From CAWBXL01 sp963837365 (GTDB lineage: Bacteria; Acidobacteriota; Terriglobia; Terriglobales; Acidobacteriaceae), in NCBI GenBank assembly GCA_963837365.1, contig CAWIMW010000003.1, positions 496,001 through 560,000 of the forward strand: a stretch of 64,000 nucleotides of DNA. Reading direction: 5' to 3'. Below the pieces are notes generated by a model, which searched no databases, was not told the origin of the DNA, and saw nothing but the letters and a program-made list of their open reading frames with translations. The position numbers and the translations under genes were made by a program. Positions 1-7,552 of this stretch are shown piece after piece. Numbering within the stretch: position 1 is the first letter of the stretch; each line of letters begins with the position of its first letter.

Positions 1-271
1 CTAGTTGCTTTTTCCCTGCCGCAGTCAGGTTGTAGTAGCGGCGGTCGCGTCCGGCTTGGTTCGGTTGCCAGCGTCCGGCGATGCAGCCGCGTTTCTCCAG
101 GTCGTAGAGCATGGGATAGAGCGAGGCCAGGGTGAAGCTCAACGCGCCGTTCGTCCTTTCCTCAATGCGTTTGGAAATATCAAAGCCGTAAAGGGGTTCC
201 TCTGCCAACAAAGCGAGGATGACCAGTTCAGCACTGCCGCGGGCAATCTTGGAGGGAATACGCTTCGCCAT
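1..271 (-). CDS. PadR-family transcriptional regulator (C-terminus cut by window edge)
   Basis: The first 90 codons of a PadR-type winged-helix repressor; the rest lies beyond base 1. The visible protein begins MAKRIPSK and carries the family's core pattern: ELVILALL, a PLYGFDISKRI helix, the ASLYPMLYDLEKRG recognition helix, and the DRRYYNLTAAG wing. PadR proteins are small dimeric repressors that usually sense a ligand and control a neighbouring transporter or enzyme gene; here the target is not visible. The ATG at 271 is the natural start, and a near-perfect palindrome lies 6 bases upstream, which fits autoregulation. It sits downstream of the thioredoxin-fold gene on the same strand. Confidence 0.85.
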   Translation of the reverse strand, partial: MAKRIPSKIARGSAELVILALLAEEPLYGFDISKRIEERTNGALSFTLASLYPMLYDLEKRGCIAGRWQPNQAGRDRRYYNLTAAGKKQL

Positions 272-276
272 GATGT

Positions 277-293
277 ATATAGGATTCCTATAT
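277..293. promoter_or_regulatory. Palindrome upstream of padR, probable PadR operator
   Basis: A perfect 8-1-8 inverted repeat, ATATAGGA-T-TCCTATAT, immediately precedes the padR start codon on the minus strand. Its position over the probable translation-initiation or promoter region and its AT-rich, twofold-symmetric form are typical of PadR operators. The assignment as the autoregulatory site is inference. Confidence 0.6.
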
Positions 294-334
294 TCATGGC
301 GATTTGTCAATGTTACTTTAGTCGTAAATAGGAT

Positions 335-1177
335 TTACGGCTTCCATTTATTCAAGAACGTCACGACATTGTCCGGGTCCATGGTGCGCGCGGCTTCGAA
401 TTCTCCGTGTTGCTGGCTGTACAGCAGCTTGCCGTCGCCATCTAGAACGGCAAGCGCGGGAACGCCGCGTTCCAGAGGGACCTCGTACTGCTTGGCCAGG
501 TCGTTGTTCATCTTCCCGTCATCTCCGATATCAATGTGCGCGACCACAAAGTTGGGGTCGGCCAGCTTGGCGATTTCGGGCTGGTGGAGGTCGAAGTCCA
601 GCACGTGGCAGTCGTAGCACCAGTTCGCTCCGAAAACCAAAATCAATCGCTTGTGTTCGCGCTTGGCCTTGGCGATGCCTTCTTTGATTTCGGCTTTGGC
701 GTCCACGTTTGGCGCATATAAATTGGCCTTCAATTTCATCGGCTGGGCGAATTTCACGACATCGGTGTGCTTGGCGACTACTATTTTCCAATCGCTTCCC
801 TGCTGCTGCCAGCCCTGGTCTTCCAGCACATAGCGGGTGCGGTCGCCTTCGGGAGTGGATACTTTGAATTGCAGGGTCAAGCTCACCACGTGCATCCCCT
901 GCTGATCGCCGCTTTCTCTTTGCAACAGTTGCAAATCCTTCATGCCTGCGGTTTTGAGTTCCTGCCAGAATTCGATCTCCTCAGAGATGTCATGCGGCTT
1001 CCTGTCTTTGCCCAGGTACGCTGCCGGCGGATTGGTCGAATAGATGGTCTTCAACGCGGCCGGGTCCAATGAGCGCAGCACCTGTTCAAATTGCTTTAGG
1101 CCGGCGAATTCGTCCTGCGAAGCGGCTTGCCCGAGCGCAAATGATGAAAGAGCTAACAAGAACAAAATATATTTCAT
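335..1177 (-). CDS. Secreted two-domain protein with thioredoxin-like domain
   Basis: A 280-residue protein with an N-terminal signal peptide (MKYILFLLALSSFALGQ). Residues of about 25-140 resemble a SnoaL/NTF2-like cone fold (pattern EFAGLKQFEQVLRSLDPAAL, later DRTRYVLEDQGW). The C-terminal 130 residues are thioredoxin-like, with the redox motif WCYDCH in the position of the WCxxC active site, followed by the HIDIGDDGKMNNDLAKQYEVPLERGVPALAVLDGDGKLL strand-loop region containing a proline (VPAL) at the cis-Pro position. It probably acts outside the cytoplasm in thiol-disulfide chemistry. The substrate is unknown. The gene precedes padR on the same strand with a 63-base gap. Confidence 0.75.
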   Translation of the reverse strand: MKYILFLLALSSFALGQAASQDEFAGLKQFEQVLRSLDPAALKTIYSTNPPAAYLGKDRKPHDISEEIEFWQELKTAGMKDLQLLQRESGDQQGMHVVSLTLQFKVSTPEGDRTRYVLEDQGWQQQGSDWKIVVAKHTDVVKFAQPMKLKANLYAPNVDAKAEIKEGIAKAKREHKRLILVFGANWCYDCHVLDFDLHQPEIAKLADPNFVVAHIDIGDDGKMNNDLAKQYEVPLERGVPALAVLDGDGKLLYSQQHGEFEAARTMDPDNVVTFLNKWKP

Positions 1178-1212
1178 ATCTCTCCTGCGAATTAGAACAA
1201 ATGTATGTGGAC

Positions 1213-1668
1213 TTACCCGGACTTGGCAAATACACGCTCGGGATCGACGGTGATGAAGATGCCCTGTCCGCGGGCCAATACCTCACCATCTTGATTGACA
1301 ATTTCCGCTTCGCGAAAACGGCGCCGACCCTCGATGCGAACTTCACGGGCCTCCAGCCTGAGTTGGGTGTGTAGCGGCACTGGGCGAAGATATTTGACTG
1401 TGATCTCGGACGTCACGGCGGTCACACTGTGCAGCTTGTTCAGCTTGGCCATGATCTCATCAAGTACGGTCGCAATGATTCCACCGTGGCAGTGGCCTGG
1501 GGGACCGGTGTAGCGATCTTCCAGACTTACTTCGCAGATCACTCTCGCTCCAGCTTGGTCGAAGGTGAACTCAAGACGCATGCTGTCGGGATTGTCTGGG
1601 CCGCAACCGAAGCAGTAGTTGGGACGGGTTGGCGCAAAACCGGTATCGGGTGCTACGGGGTTTGCCAT
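1213..1668 (-). CDS. PaaI-family hotdog thioesterase
   Basis: A 151-residue single-domain hotdog protein. The pattern YCFGCGPDNPDSMRLEF near the N-terminus and GPPGHCHGGIIATVLDEIM in the middle (HGG followed by an Asp-Glu pair on the central helix) match PaaI/YigI-type acyl-CoA thioesterases. These hydrolyse CoA thioesters; the preferred acyl group cannot be read from the sequence. The family's usual length is 130-160 residues, so the gene looks complete. It lies 35 bases upstream of the thioredoxin-fold gene on the same strand and could be co-transcribed with it. Confidence 0.8.
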   Translation of the reverse strand: MANPVAPDTGFAPTRPNYCFGCGPDNPDSMRLEFTFDQAGARVICEVSLEDRYTGPPGHCHGGIIATVLDEIMAKLNKLHSVTAVTSEITVKYLRPVPLHTQLRLEAREVRIEGRRRFREAEIVNQDGEVLARGQGIFITVDPERVFAKSG

Positions 1669-1763
1669 AGATTGGAGATTTTACCCCTTATGCGCGTGAG
1701 TTCAGGACTGCCGAATCTTCTCTCGCACTACGTTTCATATTGTTTAAAGAGAGGTCAGAACGT

Positions 1764-1796
1764 AGTTCTCAGGTCTCGGTTGCCGGTTCTCAGTTT
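1764..1796. repeat. TTCTCAG-type extragenic repeat, copy 1
   Basis: A low-complexity tract built from GTTCTCAG/GTCTCGG/CCGGTTCTCAG units in the gap before coxB. Closely similar tracts occur at 47287-47320 and 59551-59583, always between genes. The function is unknown. Confidence 0.55.
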
Positions 1797-1908
1797 CTCT
1801 CTTGCGCACAACTTACATCTGTGTGATAGACTTTCGCCCCAGCCGCAGCTTCACCAAGTTTCGTGAGGCGCGGGTGTGTCCAAGTCCAAGACCGTGGGGG
1901 TCTGGTAG

Positions 1909-2709
1909 ATGGGCCTTGTCCTTCTCGCAGTGATCTGGCTGATTACGTTGGTCAGCACTTATTTCTTTATTGCCAAAACCTGGTGGATGCTGCCTGGCGC
2001 ATCCGCGGCCGCGCCCTGGATTGATCATCAATTTGCCCTGACCTTCGTGCTGATGGGCATTATTTTCGTCGCGGCGCAGCTGTCCTTGGGATATCTCGCC
2101 TGGAAGTATCGCGATCATCCCGGCGCTGGACAGGTGGATTATTCCCATGGCAACACCAAGCTGGAAATAATCTGGACGACGCTGACCGCCATCCTCTTTA
2201 TTGGCCTGAACCTGATGGGTAGCCACGTTTGGGCCTCGGAGCGCTTCGAGCCGGCCAAACCAGGTTCTGTCCAGGTGGAGGCTACCGGGGTGCAGTTTGC
2301 CTGGTTCTTCCGTTATCCGGGGCCCGATGGGACCTACGCTCCCACCTCGGCAAAAGACATCAGCCCTGAGGACCAGAATCCGCTGGGCATGAAAGTGGGA
2401 GATCCCGACGCCAAAGACGATGTGGTCAGCGGCGTCATGTACCTGCCGGTGAACCGCGAGGCGGATATCACACTGAAGGCGCAAGACGTAATCCACAGCC
2501 TGTTTATTCCTGCGATGCGGTTCAAACAGGATGCGGTGCCGGGGCTGGCCATCCACATGCACTTCACGCCGGTTGAGACCGGTGATTACGAAATTGCCTG
2601 CGCAGAGCTTTGCGGGTTGGGTCACTACAAAATGCACGGCATGTTGAAGGTGGTGAGCCAGGACGAATTCGACAAGTGGCTGGCAGCCAGGGAGGCGGAG
2701 AAACAATAA
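1909..2709 (+). CDS. coxB: Cytochrome c oxidase subunit II
   Basis: A 266-residue CuA-bearing subunit of a heme-copper oxidase, which accepts electrons from cytochrome c. Two membrane helices (about residues 3-25 and 43-65) are followed by an extracytoplasmic cupredoxin domain. The CuA ligands are present: a His in DVIHSLFIP and C231, C235, H239 and M242 in CAELCGLGHYKM. There is no CxxCH heme-c motif, so this is not a caa3 fusion. A stop codon abuts the ATG at 1909, so no longer start is possible. It opens the oxidase operon and its stop overlaps the coxA start (TAATG). Confidence 0.95.
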   Translation: MGLVLLAVIWLITLVSTYFFIAKTWWMLPGASAAAPWIDHQFALTFVLMGIIFVAAQLSLGYLAWKYRDHPGAGQVDYSHGNTKLEIIWTTLTAILFIGLNLMGSHVWASERFEPAKPGSVQVEATGVQFAWFFRYPGPDGTYAPTSAKDISPEDQNPLGMKVGDPDAKDDVVSGVMYLPVNREADITLKAQDVIHSLFIPAMRFKQDAVPGLAIHMHFTPVETGDYEIACAELCGLGHYKMHGMLKVVSQDEFDKWLAAREAEKQ

Positions 2710-4481
2710 TGGTTGCCCAGGAAGCGCACGGCCACGGGGCCCCGCAAGGTTTCATACGCAAATATATCTTCAGCCTCGATCACAAGGTGATCGGGATCCA
2801 GTATTACTTCCTGGCGCTCTCGGCGGTTTTTGTTGGGATGTTCCTTTCGCTGCTGATGCGCATCCACCTGGTCTGGCCAAACTACAGCATCCCTTTCTTT
2901 GGGGACATCAAACCGGAAACCTACGTGATGCTGCTCACCATGCACGGCACCATCATGGTGTTCTTCGTGCTGACCACGGCGCCGCAAAGCGGATTTGGAA
3001 ATTATTTTCTGCCGATACAGATCGGCGCGCCGGACATGGCGTTCCCGGTGCTGAACATGCTCTCGTTCTGGACGACGTTTGTCTCGTTCATGGTGATGCT
3101 GGCAGCGTTCTTTGTCACTGGCGGCGCTCCGTTACATGGTTGGACTGGTTATGCGCCGTTGAGTGCTGTGCCTAGTGCGGGCCCAGGCGAAGGGTTAGGG
3201 GCCGATCTCTGGATCATCAGCATCGCCATTTTCTGTATCGCATCACTGATGGGTGCTCTGAACTTCATTACCACCACGCTCGATCTGCGGGCCAAGGGCA
3301 TGACGATGATGCGCATGCCGCTGACTTGCTGGGCCTGGTTCATCACTGCGATTCTCGGTCTGCTGGCCTTCGGTGTATTGCTTTCGGCCGGCATTCTTCT
3401 TTTGCTGGACCGTAACGTGGGCACCAGCTTCTTCATTCCCGGTGGACTCAACTTCACCGGCCGGCTGGCATTCCCCCCGGGCGGGCTCAGTTCCAGCACC
3501 ACGCCCATCACCCACATGGGTGGTTCGCCGCTGCTGTGGCAGCACCTGTTCTGGTTCTTCGGGCACCCTGAGGTTTATATCGCCATCCTGCCCGGCATGG
3601 GCGTGGCTTCACAGTTGCTCTCCACGTTCTCGCGCAAGCCGATCTTCGGCTACAAAGCGATGGTGTACGCCATCATGTCCATCGGATTTTTAGGCTTCAT
3701 GGTGTGGGGCCATCACATGTTCATGAGCGGCTTGAGTCCCTACTCCGCGTTTGCATTTTCGATCATGACCATGGCCATCGGGGTACCTTCGGCCATCAAG
3801 ACGTTTAACTGGCTGGGGACGATGTACAAAGGGCGCATTCGCTTGCATACGCCAATGCTCTACGCCATTGGCTTCGTTTCCCTGTTCGTCTCCGGCGGCC
3901 TGAGCGGACCGTTCCTGGCGCAGCCCACACTGGATATTCAGCTTCACGATACTTACTTCGTGGTTGGACACTTCCATCTGATCATGGGCGTAGCGGCCAT
4001 CTTCGGAATCTTTGCCGGGACCTATTATTGGTTCCCCAAAATGTTTGGCCGCATGATGAGTGAAGGGCTGGGGAAACTGCACTTCTACATCACTCTGATC
4101 GGTACTTACGCCATCTTCATGCCCATGCACTATCTGGGCATGGCGGGGCAGACGCGGCGTTATTCGCAGTTCACCGAGGTTGCGTATCAGACCAAGCTGA
4201 TTCCGCTGCAAACCTTCATGACTTATGCTGCGATCGTTACCATCGCCGCGCAGTTCATCTTCGTCTTTAATTTGTTCTGGAGTATGAAGAAGGGCAAGAA
4301 GGCCAGCGACAATCCCTGGGAGTCGACCACGCTGGAGTGGACGACTGCCACACCTCCTCCGCATGACAATTTCGGTGGCGTGACTCCAGTGGTGAATCAC
4401 GGGCCGTATGAATACAGCGTTCCCGGTGCAGCCAAAGACTTCATCATGCAAACCGATCCGGCAACGGTGGCGGCCCACTAG
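2709..4481 (+). CDS. coxA: Cytochrome c oxidase subunit I (A1-type)
   Basis: The 590-residue catalytic subunit, reducing O2 and pumping protons, with about 12 membrane helices. Visible ligands are H79 (MHGT, heme a), H286 in GHPEVY (CuB, with crosslinked Y290 and the D-channel E288), H335/H336 (WGHHMF, CuB), and H421/H423 in VGHFH (heme a3 and heme a). The K-channel lysine is K316 in GYKAMVY. The pattern NYFLPIQIGAPDMAFP carries the D-channel entry Asp. Together these place it in the A1 class. The ATG at 2709 is preferred over an upstream in-frame start at 2610, because the latter would overlap coxB heavily and the homologous region begins after it. Confidence 0.97.
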   Translation: MVAQEAHGHGAPQGFIRKYIFSLDHKVIGIQYYFLALSAVFVGMFLSLLMRIHLVWPNYSIPFFGDIKPETYVMLLTMHGTIMVFFVLTTAPQSGFGNYFLPIQIGAPDMAFPVLNMLSFWTTFVSFMVMLAAFFVTGGAPLHGWTGYAPLSAVPSAGPGEGLGADLWIISIAIFCIASLMGALNFITTTLDLRAKGMTMMRMPLTCWAWFITAILGLLAFGVLLSAGILLLLDRNVGTSFFIPGGLNFTGRLAFPPGGLSSSTTPITHMGGSPLLWQHLFWFFGHPEVYIAILPGMGVASQLLSTFSRKPIFGYKAMVYAIMSIGFLGFMVWGHHMFMSGLSPYSAFAFSIMTMAIGVPSAIKTFNWLGTMYKGRIRLHTPMLYAIGFVSLFVSGGLSGPFLAQPTLDIQLHDTYFVVGHFHLIMGVAAIFGIFAGTYYWFPKMFGRMMSEGLGKLHFYITLIGTYAIFMPMHYLGMAGQTRRYSQFTEVAYQTKLIPLQTFMTYAAIVTIAAQFIFVFNLFWSMKKGKKASDNPWESTTLEWTTATPPPHDNFGGVTPVVNHGPYEYSVPGAAKDFIMQTDPATVAAH

Positions 4482-4486
4482 CGAGC

Positions 4487-5233
4487 ATGGCGACCTTGGC
4501 CCCATCAGTAGCGATTCCCGAAGTGAAGGCCGACCGTGGAGGCCGTGGCAAACCTCCCGTCTCTGACGGCGGCGGCAACGGCCATGGTGGAAATGGATCC
4601 TCCCCCGATTACATTCACCGCCTGCGCCGCGCCCGCCTTGGCTTTTTCATTTTGATGGTCTGGATCACGATGTTGTTTGTGTCCTTCACCAGCGCATACG
4701 TGGTGCGCAAAGGGCTGCCCAGCCTGAATCAGAACACCGGCCAGCTGAGGACGGACTGGATTCCAGTCAACCTGCCGATCCAGCTGTTGATGATTAATAC
4801 AGTGTTATTGCTGGCTTCGAGCGTAACCGTGGAGCTGGCACGGCGGAAGATTACGCGGCAGGTGGCGCTGGCTCCGGTGGGATCGATTCCGGGAGTGGCG
4901 GTCGGCCGCGAGCGGACTTCGATTTGGCTGGGCCTTACTGTGGTGTTCGGTGCGGCATTCTTAGTCGGCCAGTGGCTGGCTTGGGGAGAGCTGAAGAACC
5001 GCGGGTTTTATGTGGCCTCGAATCCCAGCAGTTCGTTTGTGTATCTGCTGACGGCGACCCACGCCATCCACCTGATGGGCGGGATTATTGCGTTGCTTTA
5101 TGCGGGCGCGGCTTCCCTGTTGAAGAAAACTCTGGAGTCGCAGCGGATTGTGATTGAGATTGCCGGTTGGTACTGGCATTTTATGGCCGCGTTGTGGATT
5201 TATGTTTTTGCCTTACTGGCGTTTGTGCGGTAG
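4487..5233 (+). CDS. Cytochrome c oxidase subunit III-like protein (first of two)
   Basis: A 248-residue membrane protein of the heme-copper oxidase subunit III family. An N-terminal hydrophilic, Gly-rich stretch of about 45 residues (GGGNGHGGNGSS) precedes a short membrane-helix set. Diagnostic patterns are RRARLGFFILMVWITMLF, LLTATHAIHLMGGI (helix with conserved His) and the C-terminal GWYWHFMAALWIYVFALL. It follows coxA by 5 bases. A second, longer subunit III gene lies just downstream, so this may be the variant of subunit III found beside it in many acidobacterial operons. The reason for two is not evident from sequence. Confidence 0.88.
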   Translation: MATLAPSVAIPEVKADRGGRGKPPVSDGGGNGHGGNGSSPDYIHRLRRARLGFFILMVWITMLFVSFTSAYVVRKGLPSLNQNTGQLRTDWIPVNLPIQLLMINTVLLLASSVTVELARRKITRQVALAPVGSIPGVAVGRERTSIWLGLTVVFGAAFLVGQWLAWGELKNRGFYVASNPSSSFVYLLTATHAIHLMGGIIALLYAGAASLLKKTLESQRIVIEIAGWYWHFMAALWIYVFALLAFVR

Positions 5234-5236
5234 CGC

Positions 5237-5267
5237 GGGAAGGGCACGAGTTCTACTCGTGCCGAGC
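5237..5267. repeat. GGCACGAG hairpin repeat, copy 1
   Basis: This intergenic sequence between the two subunit III genes contains the hairpin GGCACGAG-ttcta-CTCGTGCC. A second copy, in reverse orientation and matching at about 27 of 31 positions, lies at 15307-15337. There is no T-run, so it is more likely a dispersed repeat (possibly an attenuating hairpin) than a terminator. Confidence 0.6.
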
Positions 5268-5334
5268 AGTAATAAAGCACGCGCTTTGGCGCCTGAGGTT
5301 TGTCGGTTTCAATTTGATTTAGGAGAACCTGACC

Positions 5335-6153
5335 ATGTCTGATGTCGCGGTGCATCACGGAGCAATGGCGGACGCTTATGAGCCGTCATTCTTTGGCACC
5401 TACTCGAAGAAAATTGGGATGTGGTTGTTCCTGCTCTCCGATTCGTTGACCTTCGGAGCGCTGCTGGCGGCTTACACCTACGGACGGGTCTCGTACGGAA
5501 CCGAGCATGGAGCATCGCTTTGGCCCACGCCCTTCCACTCGGAGAGCATTCGCAACGCCACCGTGATGACGGCGTTTCTGCTTACCAGTTCTCTGACCAT
5601 GGTGCTGGCGGTGCGGGCTTCGGTGTTTGGCCATGCCAAGGCCCAGCGCTTGTGGCTATTAGCTACGATGGCTTGCGGCATTGGATTTATCGTCCTCCAC
5701 GGCAATGAATGGTCCAACCTGATTGCCGAAGGGCTAACGCTGCCGATATTCGGCGTTCCGACACATGCCCACGCAGCGGCGGAATTCAGCAATGTGACCA
5801 AGACGGTCCCGCAATTTGCGGCGACATTTTTCGGCCTGACCGGTATGCACATGTTGCACGTGACCATCGGCGTCATTTATCTGGGCGTGATCGCGCTGCG
5901 CCGCTGGTTTATTCCGGTACTGTTCGGATTCTGGCTGGTGGCCTGGCTGGCAACGCCCGCATACAGCCCCTTTCACGGCGGATCGTTTGTGCTGCTGGCT
6001 GGGGTGGTCGTGATTTCAGTTATTTTGTGGCTAAAGCCGAAGGTTTACGATTCTTCCGATGTTGAGGTCGCGGGACTGTACTGGCACTTTGTGGATCTGG
6101 TGTGGATGTTCATCTTCCCGTTGGTGTACTTGATGTCAACCCGGATCGTTTAG
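5335..6153 (+). CDS. coxC: Cytochrome c oxidase subunit III (second copy)
   Basis: A 272-residue integral membrane protein with about seven helices. Family signatures are KKIGMWLFLLSDSLTFGALL at the first helix, FFGLTGMHMLHVTIGVIYLG (helix with two conserved His) and the C-terminal GLYWHFVDLVWMFIFPLVYL. Subunit III stabilises the oxidase core and supports sustained proton uptake. The start is preceded by TAGGAGAACCTGACC, a good ribosome-binding site. About 100 bases with a hairpin repeat separate it from the previous gene, the only sizeable gap in the operon. Confidence 0.93.
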   Translation: MSDVAVHHGAMADAYEPSFFGTYSKKIGMWLFLLSDSLTFGALLAAYTYGRVSYGTEHGASLWPTPFHSESIRNATVMTAFLLTSSLTMVLAVRASVFGHAKAQRLWLLATMACGIGFIVLHGNEWSNLIAEGLTLPIFGVPTHAHAAAEFSNVTKTVPQFAATFFGLTGMHMLHVTIGVIYLGVIALRRWFIPVLFGFWLVAWLATPAYSPFHGGSFVLLAGVVVISVILWLKPKVYDSSDVEVAGLYWHFVDLVWMFIFPLVYLMSTRIV

Positions 6154-6166
6154 GAGACCGACTGTA

Positions 6167-6502
6167 ATGGATGCAATTCAAATAGCGCTGGCACAACAGG
6201 CGGCGGAAGAGCAACGGCATCATTCCAAAGGGACATTTTTGTGGGTGTGGGGCGTGCTCTTGATTCTGACCGGGGTTGAAGTTTTCCTGGCTTATCAGAA
6301 CATGGAACTGGTCCGCATGCTTACGCTGCTGCTGGGCTTGTCTATCGTGAAGGCGGCGCTTATTATTGGATACTTCATGCACATGAAATATGAGATGTCG
6401 CGCATGAAATGGCTCACCATGGGCTCACTGACCGTTTGCCTGGTGCTAATGTGTATTTTCTTGCCCGACGCGTACCGGATTGTGGAGCTGGGAATTCGAT
6501 GA
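6167..6502 (+). CDS. Cytochrome c oxidase subunit IV
   Basis: A 111-residue protein with three predicted membrane helices (around residues 24-44, 50-72, 80-100). The central FMHMKYEMSRMKW segment after the second helix is typical of the prokaryotic Cox4 family. It is a small accessory subunit assisting oxidase assembly. It lies 13 bases after subunit III and overlaps the next gene by 4 bases (ATGA). Confidence 0.9.
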   Translation: MDAIQIALAQQAAEEQRHHSKGTFLWVWGVLLILTGVEVFLAYQNMELVRMLTLLLGLSIVKAALIIGYFMHMKYEMSRMKWLTMGSLTVCLVLMCIFLPDAYRIVELGIR

Positions 6503-6771
6503 AACTGCGCTTAGGACTCGTATTGTTACTGCTGATGTTGTGGGCTGGGCCTGTCTTCGGCCAGGGCTGCGCCATGTGCTACAGCTCCGCTTCGGCAGCC
6601 AGCAAGGACGGGCTGCGGGCCATTAACAAAGCTGTTCTGGTGCTGCTGGGGCCTACGGTGGGGTTTATGGCTATCGGCTTCGTGTTTGCTTTCCGGTACA
6701 GCAAGAAGCGGGATGAAGATCAGGATCGAGTAACGGCCACAAATAAAGAGGGTTACCAGCGAGATCGCTGA
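6499..6771 (+). CDS. Small secreted or membrane CxxC protein at the end of the oxidase operon
   Basis: A 90-residue protein with a signal peptide (MKLRLGLVLLLLMLWAGPVFG), a GCAMCYSS motif right after the predicted cleavage site, one further hydrophobic helix (LVLLGPTVGFMAIGFVFAF) and a charged cytoplasmic-type tail. The CxxC exposed on the outer membrane face, in an oxidase operon with no visible copper chaperone, suggests a role in CuA or heme maturation. That is inference from context only; no family was recognised. The ATG at 6499 overlaps the previous stop, which argues for this start over an in-frame upstream one. Confidence 0.75.
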   Translation: MKLRLGLVLLLLMLWAGPVFGQGCAMCYSSASAASKDGLRAINKAVLVLLGPTVGFMAIGFVFAFRYSKKRDEDQDRVTATNKEGYQRDR

Positions 6772-6824
6772 TTTGTGGTTTCGGGTTGATTTAGCTGAAG
6801 CGCCGGACTAGCCTTATATCAAGT

Positions 6825-7025
6825 ATGAGCATGGAAAACGATGCGCGCTTCGAGGCTCTTAAATCAGCTCCACTAGATAGCTGGATTGCTCTTTCGTCAG
6901 ATGAGACCCAGGTTGTCGCGGTCGGTTCTTCATACGACGAAGCAGTCAGGAACAGCGAGCTTGCCGGTGTTTCAGACCCTGTACTGGTCAAGACTCCTCA
7001 GTCTTGGCATCCTCTGTCTGTGTGA
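6825..7025 (+). CDS. DUF5678-like small protein
   Basis: A 66-residue protein with the pattern WIALSSDETQVVAVGSSYDEAV followed by VSDPVLVKTP, typical of the DUF5678 family of small soluble proteins. In bacteria these often sit directly upstream of a retropepsin-like aspartic protease gene, and exactly such a gene, now broken, overlaps its stop codon here. Two ATGs (6825, 6831) are possible; the first is used. The function is unknown. Confidence 0.6.
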   Translation: MSMENDARFEALKSAPLDSWIALSSDETQVVAVGSSYDEAVRNSELAGVSDPVLVKTPQSWHPLSV

Positions 7026-7440
7026 GTATAAGACTTCCTTAGAAACGATATCCGGCTCCTCAGCTTTCTGGTGGATTTTTCTACGCCGCTTCATTACCTA
7101 TCAGCATAAGCCTCCCAGCCAAGGATGCATTGCCCTCCAGACGTTTCGATGCAATCATAGATTCCGGGGCCTTTGGGTGCTTGTTTCACGCCAGTATCGG
7201 ACGGGCTCTAGGTTTGGAGATCGAGAAAGGGCAAGCGACCGAGACCTTAGGAGTCTCCGGGACCAGCAGAGTCTATGTTCACGAAATCGTCGTGGTTGTC
7301 CCGGGCGGTCCGGTAACCACCCGGGCCGGATTCTCGGATGCGCTTCCTGGCTGGACTTCTAGGGATGCAGGGATTCTTCGAGCATTTTAAGATCACTTTC
7401 GACCCCAGCGGTTTGTGCTGTGAATTGGATCTCTGTATAG
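7022..7440 (+). pseudogene. Broken retropepsin-like aspartic protease gene
   Basis: Reading from the GTG at 7022 gives VSIRLP, then an in-frame TAG at 7040-7042, then about 100 open codons containing FDAIIDSGAFGCLFHASIG, the Asp-Ser-Gly hydrolase motif of retropepsin-like proteases. Near 7345 the homologous sequence moves to another frame (GLLGMQGFFEHF), consistent with one inserted base. The original gene would have overlapped the DUF5678-like gene by 4 bases. With one stop and one frameshift it cannot make the full protein. The 3' limit is approximate. Confidence 0.7.
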
Positions 7441-7497
7441 AGTGTGAAGATCGGTGCAAATGCGCCGATAAGCGGAATATCACCATGACAGGGGGCG

Positions 7498-7528
7498 GGC
7501 TCCGGGAAGCCGGGGCCTTTTCTATTTC
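7498..7528 (+). terminator. Rho-independent terminator after the broken protease gene
   Basis: The stem GGCTCCGG / CCGGGGCC with a GAAG loop (one G-U pair) is followed by TTTTCTATTT. It is well placed to end transcription of the DUF5678/protease pair. Confidence 0.7.
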
Positions 7529-7552
7529 CGTATGCGTATTTAATATCGCCGA

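Noticed and set aside
2610..2708. Upstream start of coxA at 2610
   Set aside because: It would overlap coxB by 100 bases and adds residues without homology; the TAATG overlap at 2709 is the normal arrangement.
1909..2709. Subunit II as a caa3-type (heme-c) fusion
   Set aside because: There is no CxxCH motif and the protein ends 24 residues after the CuA ligands.
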